This document shows positions 61,580 to 64,000 of a DNA stretch of 64,000 nucleotides, in pieces. Positions within the stretch are counted from its first letter, which is position 1. The number at the start of each line of letters is the position of its first letter. A program made the position numbers and the translations under genes. Origin of the DNA: G963663735 sp963663735 (GTDB lineage Bacteria; Acidobacteriota; UBA6911; RPQK01; JAPXNP01). Under the pieces are notes generated by a model, which was not told the origin of the DNA, ran no database searches, and worked only from the letters and a program-made list of their open reading frames with translations. Location: positions 1-64,000 of the forward strand of contig CAXXHN010000002.1 in the NCBI GenBank assembly GCA_963663735.2, given 5' to 3'.

Positions 61580-62536
61580 TTAGCTTTTTCGGCTGGTATA
61601 GACATCCCTGACAGCATAAATTGGTTTCCCCTGGCTTTCATGATAGGTCCTGACCACCAGTTCTGCCAGCAGGCCGATGCTGATCAGCTGCACTCCTAAC
61701 AGAACCAGGAACACTCCGGCCAGGACAATTGGTTTGTCTGCCAGGGTGTATCCATCGATAAACAGCTTACGCCAGGTCTGGACAAGCAGTACAGCTCCCC
61801 CGGCAATCGATGCAATTCCTCCGGCTGATCCAAACATTCTGAGCGGGCTGGTGGAAAAAGAGAGCAGGAATTTAACTGTAATCAGGTCGAGTAAAACCCG
61901 GAAAGTCCGGCTGATTCCATATTTGGCTTTCCCATGCTGCCGGGCGTGATGTTGTACCGGAAGTTCAGTTATCCTCGCTCCCACCCATGCCGCCAGGGCG
62001 GGGATGAACCTGTGCATTTCGCCATACAGTTTGACATCCTTGAGAATCTCGCTCCGATAAGCTTTTAATGAGCATCCGTAATCATGCAGTTTTACACCCG
62101 TGACCCGGCCGATCAGCCAGTTGGCGATCCGGGAAGGGAATGTCCGCATCAGGGAGTTGTCCTTGCGTTCTTTTCTCCATCCGCTGACTACGTCAAAACC
62201 TTTGTCCAGTTCATCAAGGAGTTTAGGTATGTCTGAAGGGTCATTCTGCAGGTCTCCGTCCATCGCTATGATTATTTTTCCACCTGCCTGGTCGAATCCT
62301 GCTGACATGGCGGCTGTCTGTCCGTAATTTCGTCTCAAATCGAGTACAGTTACCCGGGAATCCTGCTCTGCTATTTTTTTCAGAACATCCAGAGTCTGAT
62401 CAGTAGAACCATCGTTGATATAGATGATTTCAGACTCCTGGTTTAAAAGGCCGTCCAGCGCAGCAGAAATTTGTCCATGCAGTATGGCGGCATTTTCTTC
62501 CTCTTCAAACATCGGTACCACTAAAGATAGATCCAT
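61580..62536 (-). CDS. Polyprenyl-phosphate-type family 2 glycosyltransferase
   Basis: A 318-residue glycosyltransferase like DPM1/ArnC/GtrB, which loads a sugar onto a lipid phosphate. It shows LVVPMFEEEENAAILHGQIS, the nucleotide motif IIYINDGSTDQTLDVL, LDLRRNYGQTAAMSAGFDQA, the metal site IIAMDGDLQNDPSDIPKLLD and the ArnC-like QHHARQHGKAKYGISRTFRV. Two membrane helices at the C-terminus (about 236-256 and 270-296) anchor it. It probably supplies a glycosyl carrier for surface glycan, pilin or lipid glycosylation; the sugar is unknown. Confidence 0.92.
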   Translation of the reverse strand: MDLSLVVPMFEEEENAAILHGQISAALDGLLNQESEIIYINDGSTDQTLDVLKKIAEQDSRVTVLDLRRNYGQTAAMSAGFDQAGGKIIIAMDGDLQNDPSDIPKLLDELDKGFDVVSGWRKERKDNSLMRTFPSRIANWLIGRVTGVKLHDYGCSLKAYRSEILKDVKLYGEMHRFIPALAAWVGARITELPVQHHARQHGKAKYGISRTFRVLLDLITVKFLLSFSTSPLRMFGSAGGIASIAGGAVLLVQTWRKLFIDGYTLADKPIVLAGVFLVLLGVQLISIGLLAELVVRTYHESQGKPIYAVRDVYTSRKS

Positions 62537-63102
62537 ATGAAATGTAATATTAACAGGGATCAGGGAATTCGTCGATAGATGCCTGATTAAAGACTATCGG
62601 GGTGGAGGTGGAGACAGGCATTAAATAATGGGTGCTGCTCATTCAATTTCAATATCCAGCGAAGGTAAACGCTTCAGGTTGCGAGGAATCCGTTTTTTTG
62701 CCCAGGAGTATTCCTGGTTTTCACAAATTATGGATATGTCTCTGGCCGTTTCATTCGCCGAAGAAGGTGGGCAGGTGGAAGCTGGTTCCTTTTCAATTGT
62801 GGATTTGCCAAGTTTAAATAATTTAGTAATAAGGTACATAGAGTTGAGCACCAATAAATTCGATCAGGCAGTAGCATGGTTTTTTCTCCTTTTTACAGGG
62901 CAGGGAGAAGCTGCTACATCGTTTAATTATAGAAGGATAACATAAAATCATTCAGGTCCTGGCAGTTATGGTAACCAAGAGCCTTCAAACGGGTGGGATG
63001 TTAGTATTCCTGGATAATCTGGAAGGTGTCAGTAGGAGAAAATAAAAAACTGCAGACATTGCTTTCATAGGGAGTGGTTTGTGTATTATCATTCATCCTG
63101 TT
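62537..63102. other. Intergenic region between glycosyltransferase and argR
   Basis: About 566 bases with no confident gene. On the minus strand a 49-codon frame (62728-62877) has a perfect AAGGAG eight bases before its ATG, but a protein that I do not recognise (MLLPDRIYWCSTLCTLLLNY). A 71-codon frame in another phase overlaps it (62639-62854), and a 105-codon frame on the plus strand (62628-62945) overlaps both. None shows family features. GGGAG at 63070-63074 may be the ribosome site of an alternative argR start (TTG at 63079). Confidence 0.4.
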
Positions 63103-63540
63103 ATGCACTCAGACAAACACAAGAGACAGCAGGAAATTATCGACCAGATCAGTAGGAAGACCATTTCAAGTCAGGAAGATTTGAAAGCCAGCCTGGTTAC
63201 AGCCGGAGTTGAAGTAACCCAGGCCACTCTGTCGAGGGACTTGAAGGAACTTGGTGTAGTTAAGATTGTAACGGACAACGGCCTCTACAAATATACCTTG
63301 TCCGGTCCCGCGGACCGGATTCGGATCCTGAGCTGTGAAGTAAGCGGAAATATTCTGGTTTTAAAAACAGATAATGGTCTGGCTCCGGCAGTTGCCTATG
63401 AAGTTGACAGCATGGATATGCCCCAGATCCTGGGTACGGTTGCCGGAGAGAATACCTTGTTTATTGTGATTGCCGATGATGCGGACAAGGAAAAGACAAG
63501 ATCTGAACTGTGGGAAAGACTGACTGAATCCAAGTCCTGA
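63103..63540 (+). CDS. argR: Arginine repressor ArgR
   Basis: An arginine-responsive hexameric DNA-binding regulator, 145 residues from the ATG at 63103; a TTG at 63079 would add eight. The winged-helix N-domain has KHKRQQEIIDQISRKTISSQ and GVEVTQATLSRDLKELGVVK, which contains the SRDLKELG recognition helix. The C-terminal domain has NGLAPAVAYEVDSMDMPQIL and the arginine-binding GTVAGENTLFIVIADDADK. Both domains are complete. It lies 251 bases upstream of argH, and a candidate operator sits between them. Confidence 0.95.
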   Translation: MHSDKHKRQQEIIDQISRKTISSQEDLKASLVTAGVEVTQATLSRDLKELGVVKIVTDNGLYKYTLSGPADRIRILSCEVSGNILVLKTDNGLAPAVAYEVDSMDMPQILGTVAGENTLFIVIADDADKEKTRSELWERLTESKS

Positions 63541-63620
63541 ATCACGGCTCAAAGGAACGTGTTTTCAGCCGCCGGCAGCGGAAGAGTGCTTTTTAAATCC
63601 TCGTGGAGGCTTTTAGCCGT

Positions 63621-63638
63621 TCTGCATAAATACTCAGT
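63621..63638 (+). promoter_or_regulatory. Candidate ARG box
   Basis: TCTGCATAAATACTCAGT fits the ARG-box consensus TNTGAATWWWWATTCANW with two mismatches, at symmetric positions of the two halves. It lies between argR and argH, a sensible place for ArgR to repress argH or itself. Half of a paired site is normal for ArgR; I see no good second box. Confidence 0.45.
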
Positions 63639-63791
63639 AACCGAAAATAGTTTTAACTGCAAAAAATCGGGAGCGCATGGTGTCCGCTTTCATTTATGGC
63701 CCCATTATGATGCTGTCCTTGATTATCCTATGCAGGGAAACTGACAGGCATCTGCACCAATCGGTACCAGTGGGATTCCCGGAGGATAATA

Positions 63792-64000
63792 ATGGAAAAC
63801 AATAAAAAAAACGGTGAGAAACGGGCTTCCCGGGCTCTCTGGTCAGGGCGGCTGACTGAAACCAACCCACTTGTGAGCAAATATACCTGTTCAGTGGGCT
63901 TGGACCGAAAGCTGGGCATATATGATATTAGGGGCAGCCGGGCTCATGTAAACATGCTCCAAAAGTCCAACCTTTTAACTGGAAAGGAATCTGCCCTGAT
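63792..64000 (+). CDS. argH: Argininosuccinate lyase, N-terminal part (3' end outside window)
   Basis: ArgH splits argininosuccinate into arginine and fumarate, the last arginine-synthesis step. The 69 residues in view include RALWSGRLTETNPLV, like the WGGRF start of the family, CSVGLDRKLGIYDIRGSRAH and VNMLQKSNLLTGKE, which match the conserved D-x-x-L-x-x-x-DI-x-GS-x-AH region. GGAGG at 63781-63785 supports the ATG at 63792. The frame runs off the window without a stop. The position after argR agrees with the call. Confidence 0.93.
   Translation, partial: MENNKKNGEKRASRALWSGRLTETNPLVSKYTCSVGLDRKLGIYDIRGSRAHVNMLQKSNLLTGKESAL

Overview
The window is bacterial chromosome with mostly single-copy metabolic genes, three tRNA genes and no complete insertion sequence or CRISPR array. 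A von Willebrand protein of the type named after Acidobacteria (18159-19067), two S9 peptidases, several Tat-exported and lipoprotein carbohydrate enzymes, a full NiFe-hydrogenase maturation operon and many TTG/GTG starts fit an anaerobic, sugar- and peptide-using member of Acidobacteriota, possibly Aminicenantia. That placement is inference from gene content, not a phylogenetic result.

Layout. 1-4536 (minus): groEL (cut by the window edge), groES, a family 2 glycosyltransferase and a membrane HD-GYP/GAF/GGDEF cyclic-di-GMP protein. 4872-9383 (plus): a Tat-exported DUF362 protein, a polyferredoxin that fuses NapH-like and NapG-like parts, a Tat-exported sugar epimerase-like gene broken by one frameshift, and an EcsC protein. 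9516-19067: a purple-acid-phosphatase-like enzyme, a FucI/AraA-type isomerase with an AraB-type kinase, a DUF1080 lipoprotein, a nucleoside hydrolase, a DsrE protein, an epimerase-DUF1080 fusion and the VWFA protein. 19236-30992: proC and small genes, two S9 peptidases flanking a tRNA-Gly and a decayed carbon-nitrogen hydrolase, then lipoproteins and a PepSY-type membrane protein. 31319-37088: GH78 rhamnosidase, aldehyde dehydrogenase and an enolase-superfamily enzyme. 37089-37966: a gene-poor stretch that starts with a dense series of hairpins, probably a structured RNA.

37967-44056 (minus) is a complete hypABFCDE operon with no hydrogenase structural gene in view. 44191-52467 holds a Gfo/Idh/MocA oxidoreductase, a striking nucleotidyltransferase-GHMP kinase fusion that looks like a one-protein UDP-glucuronate salvage pathway, a flavin-type oxidoreductase, an O-methyltransferase, a GH31 glycosidase and a serine hydrolase. 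52855-61519 carries two consecutive sets of minor type IV pilins (PilX, FimT, PilV, PilW, then FimT, PilV, PilW, PilX), with divergent tRNA-Pro and tRNA-Leu genes inside the first set. The window ends with a polyprenyl-type glycosyltransferase, argR, a likely ARG box and the start of argH.

Functional themes are carbohydrate breakdown outside the cytoplasm (GH78, GH31, DUF1080 proteins, epimerases, isomerase/kinase), peptide use (S9 enzymes), hydrogen metabolism, and surface pili. The best candidates for something new are the structured RNA region at 37096-37383, the uridylyltransferase-glucuronokinase fusion, and the DUF362/polyferredoxin/epimerase module.
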